Source of the DNA: Bacteroides sp.
GTDB lineage: Bacteria; Bacteroidota; Bacteroidia; Bacteroidales; Muribaculaceae
Length of the DNA: 64,000 bases
Reading direction: 5' to 3'
Assembly (NCBI GenBank): GCA_014802325.1
Contig: JAAVCK010000027.1
Coordinates: 1-64,000 of the forward strand
Position numbers and translations under genes: made by a program. This document shows positions 18,361-26,291 of this stretch, in pieces. The stretch's first letter is position 1. Each line of letters begins with the position of its first letter. The notes under the pieces were generated by a model, which saw only the letters and a program-made list of their open reading frames with translations, had not been told where the DNA came from and did not search any database.

Positions 18361-19359
18361 TTAAATGATGGGTAACTGCATGGTAGCGCAATGAAGAGAA
18401 CCATGCTGCTTTATGAGTGCGCGGCAGTCAATGCCGATAATATCACGGTCGTGATACACGCTTCTGATTGCCTGAATAGCCTTGGTATCGTTATCGGGCT
18501 GTCCGTAGGTAGGCACGAAAACCGCACGCGGACTCACCAGAAAGTTGGCATATGTGGCAGGATTGCCGTCAATATCATCGGGAGAGGGTAGTCTGACGAG
18601 ATTGAAAGGTCTACCCTCAGGAGTGCGATACTCCCGCAGTTGTCTCTCAATATCGAGCAGATTGTGATAATTCACATTATCCGGATCGTCACACCCGACA
18701 TATATTATCGTGTTGTCAGGTGCGAGACGGGCAATGGTGTCAATGTGGGCATCGGTATCGTCACCTTCGAGCGGACTGCACTCAAGCCAGTATATCGATT
18801 TGGCGCCAAGCGCATTTTTAAGATACTCCTCGATCTCGTTGCGTGAGAGATCGCCGTTGCGGTTGGGCGATTCAAGACACGTAGATGTGGTAAGTATCAT
18901 GCCTTTACCGTCGCTTTCTATCGAGCCTCCTTCGAGCACGAATCCGAGATGGTTCTCTCTCTCAAGTTCCATCATTTTGATCAGGCGTGACGCTACAAGA
19001 TTATCGCGGTCTGCTGCAAATTTCAACCCCCATCCATTAAATGCGAAGTCAAGGTAGCGCAGCGATCCGTCGGCGAGCTTTACGGTAATAGGACCATAGT
19101 CGCGGGTCCAGGTGTCATTATAAGGCAGGTGAATCACCGACAGGTTTGGATGCGAGGGGAGAGGATTACACCCTTCGGGAGCTATGAGAATCACTTTCTC
19201 ATACTCCAGAATTCTGCTAATGATTTCGCTATAGCAAGCTGTAACTTCGGGTAGGATTTCCACCCAGTCGGTATCTTCATTGGGCCACGACATAAGCACT
19301 ACCTGATGGGATTCCCATTCGGCAGGCATTATACGCGGCTGAGTCAAAGTTTCATTCAT
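18361..19359 (-). CDS. aguA: Agmatine deiminase AguA
   Basis: A peptidylarginine-deiminase-fold enzyme of 332 residues that converts agmatine to N-carbamoylputrescine and ammonia. Key segments are RIMPAEWESHQVVLMSWPNEDTDW at the N-terminus, TRDYGPI, EGGSIESDG, GDDTDAHIDTIARL and the catalytic Cys in GSLHCATMQLP. The start at 19359 overlaps the stop of the small gene upstream by 8 bases. With aguB it forms the plant-type putrescine pathway, common in Bacteroidales. Polyamines made here would serve the envelope and translation. Confidence 0.95.
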   Translation of the reverse strand: MNETLTQPRIMPAEWESHQVVLMSWPNEDTDWVEILPEVTACYSEIISRILEYEKVILIAPEGCNPLPSHPNLSVIHLPYNDTWTRDYGPITVKLADGSLRYLDFAFNGWGLKFAADRDNLVASRLIKMMELERENHLGFVLEGGSIESDGKGMILTTSTCLESPNRNGDLSRNEIEEYLKNALGAKSIYWLECSPLEGDDTDAHIDTIARLAPDNTIIYVGCDDPDNVNYHNLLDIERQLREYRTPEGRPFNLVRLPSPDDIDGNPATYANFLVSPRAVFVPTYGQPDNDTKAIQAIRSVYHDRDIIGIDCRALIKQHGSLHCATMQLPII

Positions 19360-19591
19360 CTTCAAATTCACGTAGATTATCCCATATAGATTCCTGAGAG
19401 TCAATATACTCCTCACAGTAATCCAGAAAACCTCGCTTTTCGGAACTCCCTACTTCATGACACCAATCGCGATAAGCGCTATGAAGTTCGGGATCTTCGT
19501 GCATCATTTTTTTAAATTCAGCTTCGGCGATGTCTACGCTGCCATACTGTGTCAGAATCTGCTGGAAGAGTTCGGTAATATCTTCATACAT
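19352..19591 (-). CDS. Conserved small hypothetical protein upstream of aguA
   Basis: A 79-residue, acidic, probably helical cytoplasmic protein (YGSVDIAEAEFKKMMHED). I do not recognise a named family, but the length and helical pattern look like a conserved Bacteroidales protein. It sits between the DUF4250 gene (14-base gap) and aguA (overlap), so it is co-transcribed with putrescine synthesis. No signal peptide or metal-binding motif is visible. Confidence 0.7.
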   Translation of the reverse strand: MYEDITELFQQILTQYGSVDIAEAEFKKMMHEDPELHSAYRDWCHEVGSSEKRGFLDYCEEYIDSQESIWDNLREFEDE

Positions 19592-19605
19592 GGTATTAGA
19601 GGATT

Positions 19606-19791
19606 TTAGGATTTAAATACAAACCGCTTGCCCTCATGGAAATATTCTATACCGGCATTGTCAAGCGCGGCTTCAAAATCGTCGGCATCTATATCAAGAT
19701 CATCACACAATTGCTCTACCGTGTCATAATCGTCACGGAGTTTCATGTTCAGAAAGCTCAGCAATATGGCCGGATCGGAGGGTAATAGCAT
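19606..19791 (-). CDS. DUF4250 domain-containing protein
   Basis: A 61-residue protein matching the DUF4250 pattern (LPSDPAILLSFLNMKLRDDY at the start, LCDDLDIDADDFEAAL in the middle), a small helical family of unknown function found in Firmicutes and Bacteroidetes. It is the first gene of the agu operon; a good Bacteroidetes promoter lies 58 bases upstream. Full-length for its family. Confidence 0.85.
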   Translation of the reverse strand: MLLPSDPAILLSFLNMKLRDDYDTVEQLCDDLDIDADDFEAALDNAGIEYFHEGKRFVFKS

Positions 19792-19848
19792 ATAATGGAT
19801 TGGTTACAAAATTGTTTTGTTAGATATAAGGATAAATTATGGTGGCCG

Positions 19849-19880
19849 CAAAGATAAAAGTTTTTCTCATCTAAAGCAAA
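19849..19880 (-). promoter_or_regulatory. Promoter of the DUF4250-agu operon
   Basis: On the minus strand TATCTTTG (19849-19856) is preceded, 20 bases upstream, by TTTG (19877-19880). This is an exact match to the Bacteroidetes -7/-33 arrangement. The start of transcription would fall near 19843, giving a leader of about 50 bases. Confidence 0.7.
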
Positions 19881-19913
19881 TTTTGTTACAAATATATACG
19901 TATATATCAAAAA

Positions 19914-19940
19914 GATGGTCGCCTCGGATAAGGCGACCAT
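19914..19940 (-). terminator. Terminator of the ruvX-def-ettA operon
   Basis: ATGGTCGCC pairs with GGCGACCAT around an 8-base loop, followed on the minus strand by CTTTTTGATA. It lies 24 bases after the ettA stop. Confidence 0.85.
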
Positions 19941-19963
19941 CTACGGATAAGCAGGTAATCAGG

Positions 19964-21649
19964 TTAATCCATAAGTTTGCGATAGCGACGGCGCGTGGGT
20001 TCTTTACCATCGTTATGAGCGCGTTTGTATTCTTCAAAATCAGAATATGAGCCTTCGTAGAATACTACGTTGCCGTCACCTTCAAATGACAGGATATGAG
20101 TACAGATTCGATCGAGGAACCAGCGGTCGTGACTAACCACAACCGCACAACCGGCAAAGTTTTCCAGACCTTCTTCAAGTGCACGGAGTGTATTGACGTC
20201 GATATCGTTGGTAGGTTCGTCAAGAAGAAGCACGTTGCCTTCTTCTTTAAGTGCCATAGCGAGGTGGAGTCGGTTACGTTCGCCACCCGAAAGCACGCCA
20301 ATTTTCTTTTCCTGGTCAGCGCCCGTGAAGTTGAAGCGCGACAGGTAGGCACGGGCATTGACATCGCGGCCACCCATGCGGAAAGACTCTACTCCCTGCG
20401 ATATAACCTCATACACTGATTTCTCGGGCAGAAGGTCATGGTGAGTCTGATCCACATAAGCTATCTTTACGGTCTCGCCTACATCGAATGTGCCTGCATC
20501 GGGTTTCTCCATTCCCATTATGAGTTTGAACAGAGTGGTCTTACCTGTTCCGTTGGGACCAATCACACCCACAATACCTCCCTGCGGGAGAGTGAACGAA
20601 AGGTCATTGAAGAGCTGCTTGTGCTCGAATCCTTTGGTTAATCCCTGCACTTCGATCACTTTCGAGCCAAGACGCGGACCGTTGGGGATATAGATTTCAA
20701 GGCGCTCTTCGCGTTCTTTCTGATCTTCATTAAGCATGCGGTCATAGGATGCCAGACGAGCCTTACCTTTGGCCTGACGTGCTTTGGGAGCCATGCGTAC
20801 CCATTCGAGCTCGCGCTCAAGAGTCTTGCGGCGTTTGCTGGCCTGCTTTTCTTCTTGAGCCATTCGCTTGGTCTTCTGGTCAAGCCATGATGAGTAGTTG
20901 CCTTTCCAGGGAATTCCCTCGCCACGGTCAAGTTCAAGAATCCATCCTGCCACGTGATCAAGGAAGTATCGGTCGTGGGTGATAGCGATTACCGTGCCGG
21001 GATACTGCTGAAGATGCTGTTCGAGCCAGTCGATCGACTCGGCATCAAGGTGGTTGGTAGGCTCGTCGAGGAGCAGAACGTCGGGCTGCGAAAGCAGCAG
21101 ACGACACAGAGCAACACGTCGGCGTTCACCTCCCGACAGAGTAGCTATCTTCTGATTGTCAGGGGGGCACTGAAGTGCATCCATGGCGCGCTCAAGCTTG
21201 GAGTCGATATTCCATGCGTCGGCTGCATCGAGTTTATCCTGCAACTCAGCCTGACGTGCCAGAAGTGCATCCATTTTATCGGGATCTTCAAGTACATCCG
21301 GATCGCCGAACGATTCGTTTACCTTGTCGAATTCGGCAAGGAGATCCATCACCGGCTGCACACCCTCGCGCACTACCTCTATTACGGTCTTTTCGGGATC
21401 GAGCTTGGGATCCTGTTCGAGATAACCTACGGTATATCCGGGCGAGAATACCACTTCACCCTGATAGCTCTTGTCGATGCCGGCAATTATTTTCAGCAGT
21501 GATGATTTACCCGAGCCGTTAAGACCTATAATACCGATCTTAGCACCGTAGAAAAATGACAGATATATGTTTTTAAGAACTTGTTTCTGCGGAGGATACG
21601 TCTTGCTGACGCCCACCATTGAAAAGATGATTTTTTTATCGTCGGCCAT
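19964..21649 (-). CDS. ettA: Energy-dependent translational throttle protein EttA (ABC-F)
   Basis: A 561-residue ABC-F ATPase with two nucleotide-binding domains: GLNGSGKSSLLK, LSGGERRRVALCR and [16 protein letters not shown] in the first; GPNGTGKTTLFK, LSGGERNRLHLAM and [16 protein letters not shown] in the second. Between them lies the linker (KQASKRRKTLEREL). EttA binds the ribosomal E-site and gates entry to elongation according to the ATP/ADP ratio. Length is close to E. coli EttA. It is the last gene of a ruvX-def-ettA operon, 7 bases after def. One of three ABC-F proteins in this window. Confidence 0.95.
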   Translation of the reverse strand: MADDKKIIFSMVGVSKTYPPQKQVLKNIYLSFFYGAKIGIIGLNGSGKSSLLKIIAGIDKSYQGEVVFSPGYTVGYLEQDPKLDPEKTVIEVVREGVQPVMDLLAEFDKVNESFGDPDVLEDPDKMDALLARQAELQDKLDAADAWNIDSKLERAMDALQCPPDNQKIATLSGGERRRVALCRLLLSQPDVLLLDEPTNHLDAESIDWLEQHLQQYPGTVIAITHDRYFLDHVAGWILELDRGEGIPWKGNYSSWLDQKTKRMAQEEKQASKRRKTLERELEWVRMAPKARQAKGKARLASYDRMLNEDQKEREERLEIYIPNGPRLGSKVIEVQGLTKGFEHKQLFNDLSFTLPQGGIVGVIGPNGTGKTTLFKLIMGMEKPDAGTFDVGETVKIAYVDQTHHDLLPEKSVYEVISQGVESFRMGGRDVNARAYLSRFNFTGADQEKKIGVLSGGERNRLHLAMALKEEGNVLLLDEPTNDIDVNTLRALEEGLENFAGCAVVVSHDRWFLDRICTHILSFEGDGNVVFYEGSYSDFEEYKRAHNDGKEPTRRRYRKLMD

Positions 21650-21656
21650 TACTATA

Positions 21657-22217
21657 TTATTTTTTAGGAGCGAAACGTACGGGATAGTCTACCGCTATAC
21701 GTCCGCGAATCATATTGTTGAGTTTTCCTTTAATAAGCTGCTTGCGAATGAGCGATATGTGATCTATGTAGAGCTTACCTTCGAGGTGATCACACTCATG
21801 CTGAACTATTCGAGCTAAGAAACCGGAAATTTCTTCTTCGTGCGGCTCAAAGTTTTCATCGACCCATTTGAGGCGGATGTGCTCTACACGAGGCACGTTT
21901 TCAGAAATACCAGGAAGCGAAAGGCAACCCTCGGAGCGAGTGACGGGTTCGCCTTCGAGCACTTCTATCTGAGGGTTGATGAGTGTGAATTTTCGCCCTG
22001 CACATTCGGGGAAAGAGTCCTTGACAGGATCAGCATCGATCACTACTATTCGGTCATTACGTCCTATCTGAGGAGCGGCAAGACCTACACCTTCCGACTC
22101 ATACATTGTCTCCCACATCGCAGCTATCAGCTCTTTCAAGCCGGGGTAGTCGGGGGTGATGTCGTTGGATATTTTACGGAGCACCGGATGCCCGTATACA
22201 TATACCGGTAGTTTCAT
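21657..22217 (-). CDS. def: Peptide deformylase
   Basis: A metalloenzyme of 186 residues that removes the N-formyl group from new proteins. All three family motifs are present: [10 protein letters not shown] (about residues 42-51), EGCLSLPG (about 95-102, with the metal-binding Cys) and QHECDHLEG (about 138-146, with two metal-binding His and the catalytic Glu). It lies 4 bases after ruvX and 7 bases before ettA on the minus strand, so it belongs to their operon. Confidence 0.97.
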   Translation of the reverse strand: MKLPVYVYGHPVLRKISNDITPDYPGLKELIAAMWETMYESEGVGLAAPQIGRNDRIVVIDADPVKDSFPECAGRKFTLINPQIEVLEGEPVTRSEGCLSLPGISENVPRVEHIRLKWVDENFEPHEEEISGFLARIVQHECDHLEGKLYIDHISLIRKQLIKGKLNNMIRGRIAVDYPVRFAPKK

Positions 22218-22221
22218 TTTA

Positions 22222-22650
22222 TTATGGTTGTATATTTAATTGTCGTGACTGAAGATAGTCGTTAAGTATTATTACCGCCGACATTCTGTCGATAGCGGCT
22301 TTATCGCGGCGATCCATTTTTCTCACACCGGAGTCAATCATGGCACGGTGAGCCAGCACCGAAGTAAATCGCTCGTCGCTGAAACGCACCGGAATGTGTG
22401 GGAGAGCCTTTTTTATCTGACCCACAGCCGGGCTTATATAGCGCATTGATTCAGATGGTTCGCCATTCATGGTGCGGGGCTGACCGACGATGATTTCATC
22501 CACTGGCTCGCGCGAAGTGTATTCGGTGAGAAATTTTACAAGATCTTTTGCCGGAACGGTGGCAAGTGCTGTAGCCACTATCTGCAACGTGTCTGTTACA
22601 GCCACACCGCATCGCTTACGTCCGTAATCTATTGAAAGAAGTCTTCCCAT
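22222..22650 (-). CDS. ruvX: RuvX/YqgF Holliday junction resolvase-like protein
   Basis: A 142-residue RNase H-fold protein of the YqgF family, implicated in pre-16S rRNA 5' maturation and named for possible junction resolution. Visible motifs are [15 protein letters not shown] (Asp in the catalytic site), [25 protein letters not shown] and [17 protein letters not shown]. The ATG at 22650 ([10 protein letters not shown]) lies only 6 bases after the -7 box TATCTTTG, so the mRNA is probably leaderless or nearly so. First gene of ruvX-def-ettA. Confidence 0.93.
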   Translation of the reverse strand: MGRLLSIDYGRKRCGVAVTDTLQIVATALATVPAKDLVKFLTEYTSREPVDEIIVGQPRTMNGEPSESMRYISPAVGQIKKALPHIPVRFSDERFTSVLAHRAMIDSGVRKMDRRDKAAIDRMSAVIILNDYLQSRQLNIQP

Positions 22651-22656
22651 ATTGTG

Positions 22657-22687
22657 CAAAGATACAAAAAATCACACTAAAAACCAA
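22657..22687 (-). promoter_or_regulatory. ruvX operon promoter, almost no leader
   Basis: Minus strand: TATCTTTG at 22657-22664, preceded by TTG about 20 bases upstream. The ruvX ATG begins 6 bases after the box, so the transcript start must fall at or just before the start codon. Confidence 0.65.
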
Positions 22688-22757
22688 TTCATCCGAACCA
22701 TTTAAGGAGTTAATGAGTTGTATTTATAAAACATTTCAACTATTAACACCAACCGTT

Positions 22758-22901
22758 ATGAAAAAAGAATCTAAAAAAACTACATCTCTCTGGGTAGCCA
22801 TCGGTGCTATTATCCTCATAATTCTGCTTCTTGTATGGCTTACATTCGCTGATTTCTTCGGCGATACTGACGTTGCAGCTTTTATAGCCCCAATGTTATA
22901 A
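22758..22901 (+). CDS. Small single-span membrane protein
   Basis: A 47-residue protein: a lysine-rich N-terminus (MKKESKKTTS), one membrane segment (about residues 11-31, rich in Ile and Leu) and a short acidic tail (FGDTDVAAFIAPML). It is too short for a named family. It lies 31 bases before an FMN reductase gene on the same strand and may be co-expressed. The upstream in-frame extension to 22632 overlaps ruvX and is not credible. Confidence 0.6.
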   Translation: MKKESKKTTSLWVAIGAIILIILLLVWLTFADFFGDTDVAAFIAPML

Positions 22902-22932
22902 CCCCGCAAAAAATAAAAATTCTGATAATACG

Positions 22933-23571
22933 ATGGCTGAAAGCGAATACAAGGTGTTGCTCGTCAACGGAAGTCCTCACCTGAAAGGTTGTGTATCGCG
23001 CGCATTCGATGAACTCGAAAAGACCCTTAACGAATGTGGTGTAGCTACCGAACGGATTAACGTAGCCAATAAGGATGTGCGTGGCTGCATCGGATGCAAC
23101 TACTGTCGGACACATGGGAAATGTGTGTTCAACGATGTTGTCAACGAGACTGCGCCTAAACTTGCCGAGGCAGACGGAATAGTTGTGGGTACCCCGGTAT
23201 ATTATGCCGGAGCAAATGGTCAGGTACTTGCTTTCATGGATCGACTTTTCTATAGCACCACCGGCACTGTGGATCTAAATCAGAAGGTAGGCGCCGCTGT
23301 GGTTTCATCGCGCCGCGCAGGAAGTACTTCCGCGTTTGATGAAATCAATCATTACTTCACCATAAAGTCTATGCCCGTGGTAGCTTCGACTTATTGGAAC
23401 GAAGTGCATGGATTTACAGCCGATGACGTAGAAGCAGACCTCGAAGGTCTCCAGACGATGAGAAATCTCGGCCGTAACGCAGCATTTCTTATCAAGGCCA
23501 TACGTCGCCAAAAAGAGGCCGAAGGTTTACCCGAGCAGGAACTCACTCAATTCACCAGTTTCCACGAGTAA
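22933..23571 (+). CDS. NAD(P)H-dependent FMN reductase / flavodoxin-family oxidoreductase
   Basis: A 212-residue flavodoxin-like protein. LLVNGSPHLKGCVSRAFDEL (about residues 8-27) is the FMN phosphate loop, GCIGCNYCRTHGKC (about 53-66) is a Cys-rich loop typical of iron-sulfur flavoprotein-like or multimeric reductases, and GTPVYYAGANG contacts the flavin. Such enzymes reduce FMN, quinones or metals. Full length and intact. It is the last normal gene before a mobile-element scar that begins 30 bases downstream. Confidence 0.88.
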   Translation: MAESEYKVLLVNGSPHLKGCVSRAFDELEKTLNECGVATERINVANKDVRGCIGCNYCRTHGKCVFNDVVNETAPKLAEADGIVVGTPVYYAGANGQVLAFMDRLFYSTTGTVDLNQKVGAAVVSSRRAGSTSAFDEINHYFTIKSMPVVASTYWNEVHGFTADDVEADLEGLQTMRNLGRNAAFLIKAIRRQKEAEGLPEQELTQFTSFHE

Positions 23572-23600
23572 ATCTCCGACTGCATCGATATTTATAAAGT

Positions 23601-23638
23601 GAGGCTGTGTCGTAATTAAGGTTTACGGCGCAGCTTCC
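23601..23638 (+). repeat. Left terminal inverted repeat of the IS relic
   Basis: Begins GAGGCTGTGTC and ends near GGCGCAGC; it matches the right end at 24183-24220 in inverted orientation, with several mismatches and small gaps. Confidence 0.65.
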
Positions 23639-23710
23639 TTTTTCTGAACTAAGAGGTTCGGATATTTTTCAGGCAACAGATTTTTGTGGATTTTTCCAAA
23701 AATCCGATTC

Positions 23711-24087
23711 TCAAGCGATAAAATTCGAGACATAAGCAAGAACAGGCCGGAATGGGGTGTATTTCCCCCGTTTTTGGTCTGTTTCGCTATCTTTGAACAC
23801 ATTTTTCTTTATGTTGAAGGCAATGGCGAAGAAAGCAAAGTCCATTGTTACCTTGTCTTTTCCGAAGTGACGGAAGCGGCGGTATGCCATGTTGAACTTC
23901 ATCTGTCCGAAGACGGCTTCGGGCTCAATGCATCTTACAGTTTTTTGAACTCCTTGAGATCAAGACTCACGACAACGGCATTGACAATGCGTAGAGGGTT
24001 CTTTTCCGCTATATCTTCATTGGGATTCAGTAGAAAAAACAGTATGTTGTTGTTACTATAAGATTTTGTATGTAATTTTGTATACAT
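23711..24087 (-). pseudogene. IS1182-family transposase relic (N- and C-termini joined)
   Basis: From the ATG at 24087 the minus strand reads an N-terminus typical of Bacteroidales IS1182 transposases (MYTKLHTKSYSNNNILFF, then AEKNPLRIVNAVV) and stops at 23935. In another frame it continues at once with the extreme C-terminus (CIEPEAVFGQMKFNMAYRRF, then HFGKDKVTMDFAFFAIAF). The catalytic core is missing, roughly a kilobase judged from family length. A second shift lies at about 23807, where one extra A in an A-run turns the expected KKMCSK into KKNVFK. The gene is certainly inactive. Confidence 0.8.
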
Positions 24088-24132
24088 TTAATTTGTTATT
24101 TGTCATAAAGTTATAAAAACTTTTTGACATGA

Positions 24133-24163
24133 CAAAGCCCCGGCTTGCGAAAGTCAGGGCTTT
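24133..24163 (+). terminator. Hairpin inside the IS right end
   Basis: CAAAGCCC pairs with GGGCTTTG, with a further inner CTT/AAG pairing, followed on the plus strand by TTTTATGTTTT. Such hairpins near IS ends can block read-in transcription. Confidence 0.6.
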
Positions 24164-24182
24164 GTTTTATGTTTTACAACAG

Positions 24183-24220
24183 GGTAAAAAACGAGGCTGC
24201 GCCTATTTTGACACAGCCTC
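24183..24220 (-). repeat. Right terminal inverted repeat of the IS relic
   Basis: Read on the minus strand it begins GAGGCTGTGTCAAAATAG, then GCGCAGCCTC and a T-rich stretch; pairs with the left end at 23601. Confidence 0.65.
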
Positions 24221-24223
24221 TTA

Positions 24224-24351
24224 CGTTGGGTTACGAACTTACCAACAATCCTCGGCTTCCTGCAATGGCTTTACCACGCCTTAAGTATTCTCTATTCGAG
24301 AGAAGATTCCTCCATGGGCGGCGGTTCGTTCCGGTCCCATATTACCGAGTC
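24224..24351 (-). ncRNA. Candidate structured small RNA next to the IS relic
   Basis: On the minus strand a strong -7 box TATCTTTG (24357-24364) precedes a segment with no long reading frame but nested pairings: an outer CTCGG/CCGAG stem, CCGCC against GGCG, a perfect TTCTCT-CGAAT-AGAGAA hairpin and a final GTTGG/CCAAC hairpin that abuts the IS end. The only short frame (MGPERTAAHGGIFSRIENT) ends within the hairpins. This arrangement is what a conserved non-coding RNA would show. Comparison with the Rfam Bacteroidales families would decide. The IS may have removed its terminator. Confidence 0.4.
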
Positions 24352-24388
24352 AATTACAAAGATACAACAATTATTTCACATAAACGGT

Positions 24389-24664
24389 ATGAAACTGTAT
24401 TTATCAATCCCAATCAGCGGCCGACCGTTTCACGAAGCAAAGAATCAGGCAGAGCGTATCAAGGCGAAACTCACGTCCTACGGCCACGAGTGTATCTCCC
24501 AATTTGAAGTTTGCCCTGAACCTAACCAATCCTATGCTTACTATATGGGACGCGACATTGAAGCCTTACTTTCTGATGACATTGAAGGTGTAATATTTGG
24601 CGCTGGCTTCCACTACTCAAAAGGATGTCAGCTTGAGCACGCTGCTGCTAAAATCTATAATTAA
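24389..24664 (+). CDS. DUF4406 domain-containing protein
   Basis: A 91-residue protein with the nucleoside 2-deoxyribosyltransferase-like fold of DUF4406: YLSIPISGRPFHEAKNQAER (about 4-23), YGHECISQFEV, and GAGFHYSKGCQLEHAAAK near the end with the conserved Glu. Family members are typical of phages and conjugative elements, where they may act on nucleotides or NAD-like substrates. The ATG at 24389 fits the family start; an earlier in-frame start adds 25 unrelated residues. It lies between an IS relic and a broken small gene, so it is probably mobile-element cargo. Confidence 0.8.
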   Translation: MKLYLSIPISGRPFHEAKNQAERIKAKLTSYGHECISQFEVCPEPNQSYAYYMGRDIEALLSDDIEGVIFGAGFHYSKGCQLEHAAAKIYN

Positions 24665-24730
24665 AAATTGTATATCAGTCGACATTCTATATGCTCGATT
24701 TTAAGACACAAACAGTTAAAAAATTTTCAC

Positions 24731-24892
24731 ATGAAAAAGTACAGAATTAAAAAAGTATTAGGCGTGGGTGGGTATCATCCACTCTACATCGTTTAAGTTC
24801 GCACGTGGTTCGGTCTATGGGTTGACGTTAAGGAATATGATGATCCTGACTTTGCCCGACGTGAGGCAGAGGAACTCTTAGACAAACTCATA
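24731..24892 (+). pseudogene. Small gene interrupted by an in-frame ochre stop
   Basis: From the ATG at 24731 the frame reads 21 codons (MKKYRIKKVLGVGGYHPLYI, then V), meets TAA at 24794-24796, and then continues in the same frame with clear protein-like sequence (VRTWFGLWVDVKEYDDPDFA, then RREAEELLDKL). A CAA to TAA change at the stop would explain this. The frame then runs on into the antisense of maf, so the original 3' end is also lost. It resembles small proteins of phages and conjugative elements and probably arrived with the DUF4406 gene. Confidence 0.6.
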
Positions 24893-24898
24893 ATGATT

Positions 24899-25504
24899 TT
24901 AAAGAAATTTCTTCAGTTCGGTATACAATCTGTGGATAGGAAGGCCCATAACATTGTAAAACGATCCGTCAATTCTTTTTATGGCCGCAGCGCCTATCCA
25001 TTCCTGTATTCCGTATGCACCGGCCTTATCGAGCGGATGGTAGTGAGATACGTAATATTCTATCTCATCGTCAGTGAGGGGAGCGAACTCTACAGTGGTC
25101 AGTTCTGCAAAGGTGATCGAACGTTTCACGGTAGCTACAGTGACACCGGTGATAACTTTTTGCGTTCGGCCGGCCATGCGTCGAAGCATATCACAAGCCA
25201 TAGCATCATCTTCAGGTTTGCCGAGAACTTCATTGCCGAGAATCACCACGGTATCGGCAGTAATGATCAGTCTGCGGTCATCAGGGCGGAGATCAAGAGC
25301 AGATGCTTTCAGCAGTGACAGGTACGACGGAATCTCGTGCACATCCAGATCTGCCGGATAAGTCTCATCCACGCTATGGCTTACATCTACCGTGAATGGC
25401 AAGTCGAGCATCGAAAGCAGTTCGCGTCGACGGGGCGACCCGCTGGCAAGAATTATATCGTAACTTTCGGCAAGTGCAGAGAGGGGATTATGATTGTTTT
25501 CCAT
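24899..25504 (-). CDS. maf: Maf-family nucleoside triphosphate pyrophosphatase
   Basis: A 201-residue house-cleaning enzyme that hydrolyses modified or non-canonical nucleoside triphosphates to monophosphates. Signature segments are ILASGSPRRRELLSML (about 17-32), ADTVVILGNEVLGKPED (about 83-99, with the catalytic Asp) and DKAGAYGIQEW (about 157-167). Its first codons overlap the end of the DUF2520 gene by 17 bases. In related Bacteroidales a HAD phosphatase gene often lies between these two (general knowledge); here it is absent. The 3' end abuts the mobile-element scar. Confidence 0.93.
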   Translation of the reverse strand: MENNHNPLSALAESYDIILASGSPRRRELLSMLDLPFTVDVSHSVDETYPADLDVHEIPSYLSLLKASALDLRPDDRRLIITADTVVILGNEVLGKPEDDAMACDMLRRMAGRTQKVITGVTVATVKRSITFAELTTVEFAPLTDDEIEYYVSHYHPLDKAGAYGIQEWIGAAAIKRIDGSFYNVMGLPIHRLYTELKKFL

Positions 25505-26291
25505 AAAAGTCTTCTATTATGTTTTTCGACAGTAATCTGTAGATTTCCTCTTCCTTAGGCGGCAACGAAGAGGCATGAGCTTCTATGATACGCTGATCAG
25601 CTCGACGAGCAGGCCCGGTCTGACCTTCGCGCGGAGGCATCGATAAAGCTTTGTCGAGGGTCTCACGCAGAAGCGGGCCGAGGACGTCAAATGGTATACC
25701 ATCCTCCGAGAGTAAGTCATACGCGATGCTCCACATATAATTTGAAAAATTACATGCAAACACTGCCGCAACGTGCATTCGGCTTCGTGTCACACTATCG
25801 GCATGAATGATATTTCTGAAAATCTTTTCGCCGAAACGAGCTATTTCATCTTCCACGGCTGGTGATGAGCCTTCAGTGAAAAGAGTCACAGCCGAAAGAT
25901 CCACCTTGCGGTTACGCGAGAATGTCTGGAGGGGATAAAATACGCCGTAGCGATCACTCATCCCGCTGAGCACATCCATGTCGAGCGAGCCTGAAGTATG
26001 GAGCCAAAGCGCGTCGTTAGGTCTAATTTTTGTCAAAGTTTCAGTCACCGCATCATCAGCCAGCGACACTAAATATATGTCAGCGTCAGCTGATATATCT
26101 TCAGTGCTATCTGTGGTAGCGGCACACTCCAGTCGGGAAGCCAAAGCGCGGGCATGATCAATGTTTCGGCTATATATCTGAATCACCGACCCGGCTCCAC
26201 TATTTTCTATAGCTACTGCAAGAGCTGAGGCGACATTTCCAGAACCGATTACTACTACCTGGGGCTTATGAATTTCAGAATTTGTCGACAT
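25488..26291 (-). CDS. Rossmann-fold and DUF2520 domain protein
   Basis: A 267-residue dehydrogenase-like protein. The N-terminus has a dinucleotide-binding loop (VVVIGSGNVASALAVAIENS) and a second half (about 130-260) fitting DUF2520, with GVFYPLQTFSRNRK and AAVFACNFSNYMWSIAYDLL. The family resembles ProC/ketopantoate reductases, but the substrate is unknown. The gene overlaps its neighbours by 17 bases on each side (nitroreductase upstream, maf downstream), a tight operon arrangement. Confidence 0.88.
   Translation of the reverse strand: MSTNSEIHKPQVVVIGSGNVASALAVAIENSGAGSVIQIYSRNIDHARALASRLECAATTDSTEDISADADIYLVSLADDAVTETLTKIRPNDALWLHTSGSLDMDVLSGMSDRYGVFYPLQTFSRNRKVDLSAVTLFTEGSSPAVEDEIARFGEKIFRNIIHADSVTRSRMHVAAVFACNFSNYMWSIAYDLLSEDGIPFDVLGPLLRETLDKALSMPPREGQTGPARRADQRIIEAHASSLPPKEEEIYRLLSKNIIEDFYGKQS

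Larger units (their letters stand above)
23601..24220 (-). mobile_element. Internally deleted IS1182-type insertion sequence
   Basis: About 620 bases bounded by inverted repeats: the left end reads GAGGCTGTGTCGTAATT with GGCGCAGC further in, and the right end, on the opposite strand, reads GAGGCTGTGTCAAAATAG then GCGCAGCCTC. Inside is a transposase relic on the minus strand (see next entry) that keeps both termini but has lost the middle. No clear target-site duplication is visible. The element is non-autonomous; it could move only if a full-length relative supplies transposase. Confidence 0.75.

Noticed and set aside
23684-24061. 125-codon plus-strand frame in the IS relic
   Set aside because: It is antisense to the transposase relic, whose minus-strand motifs are clear.
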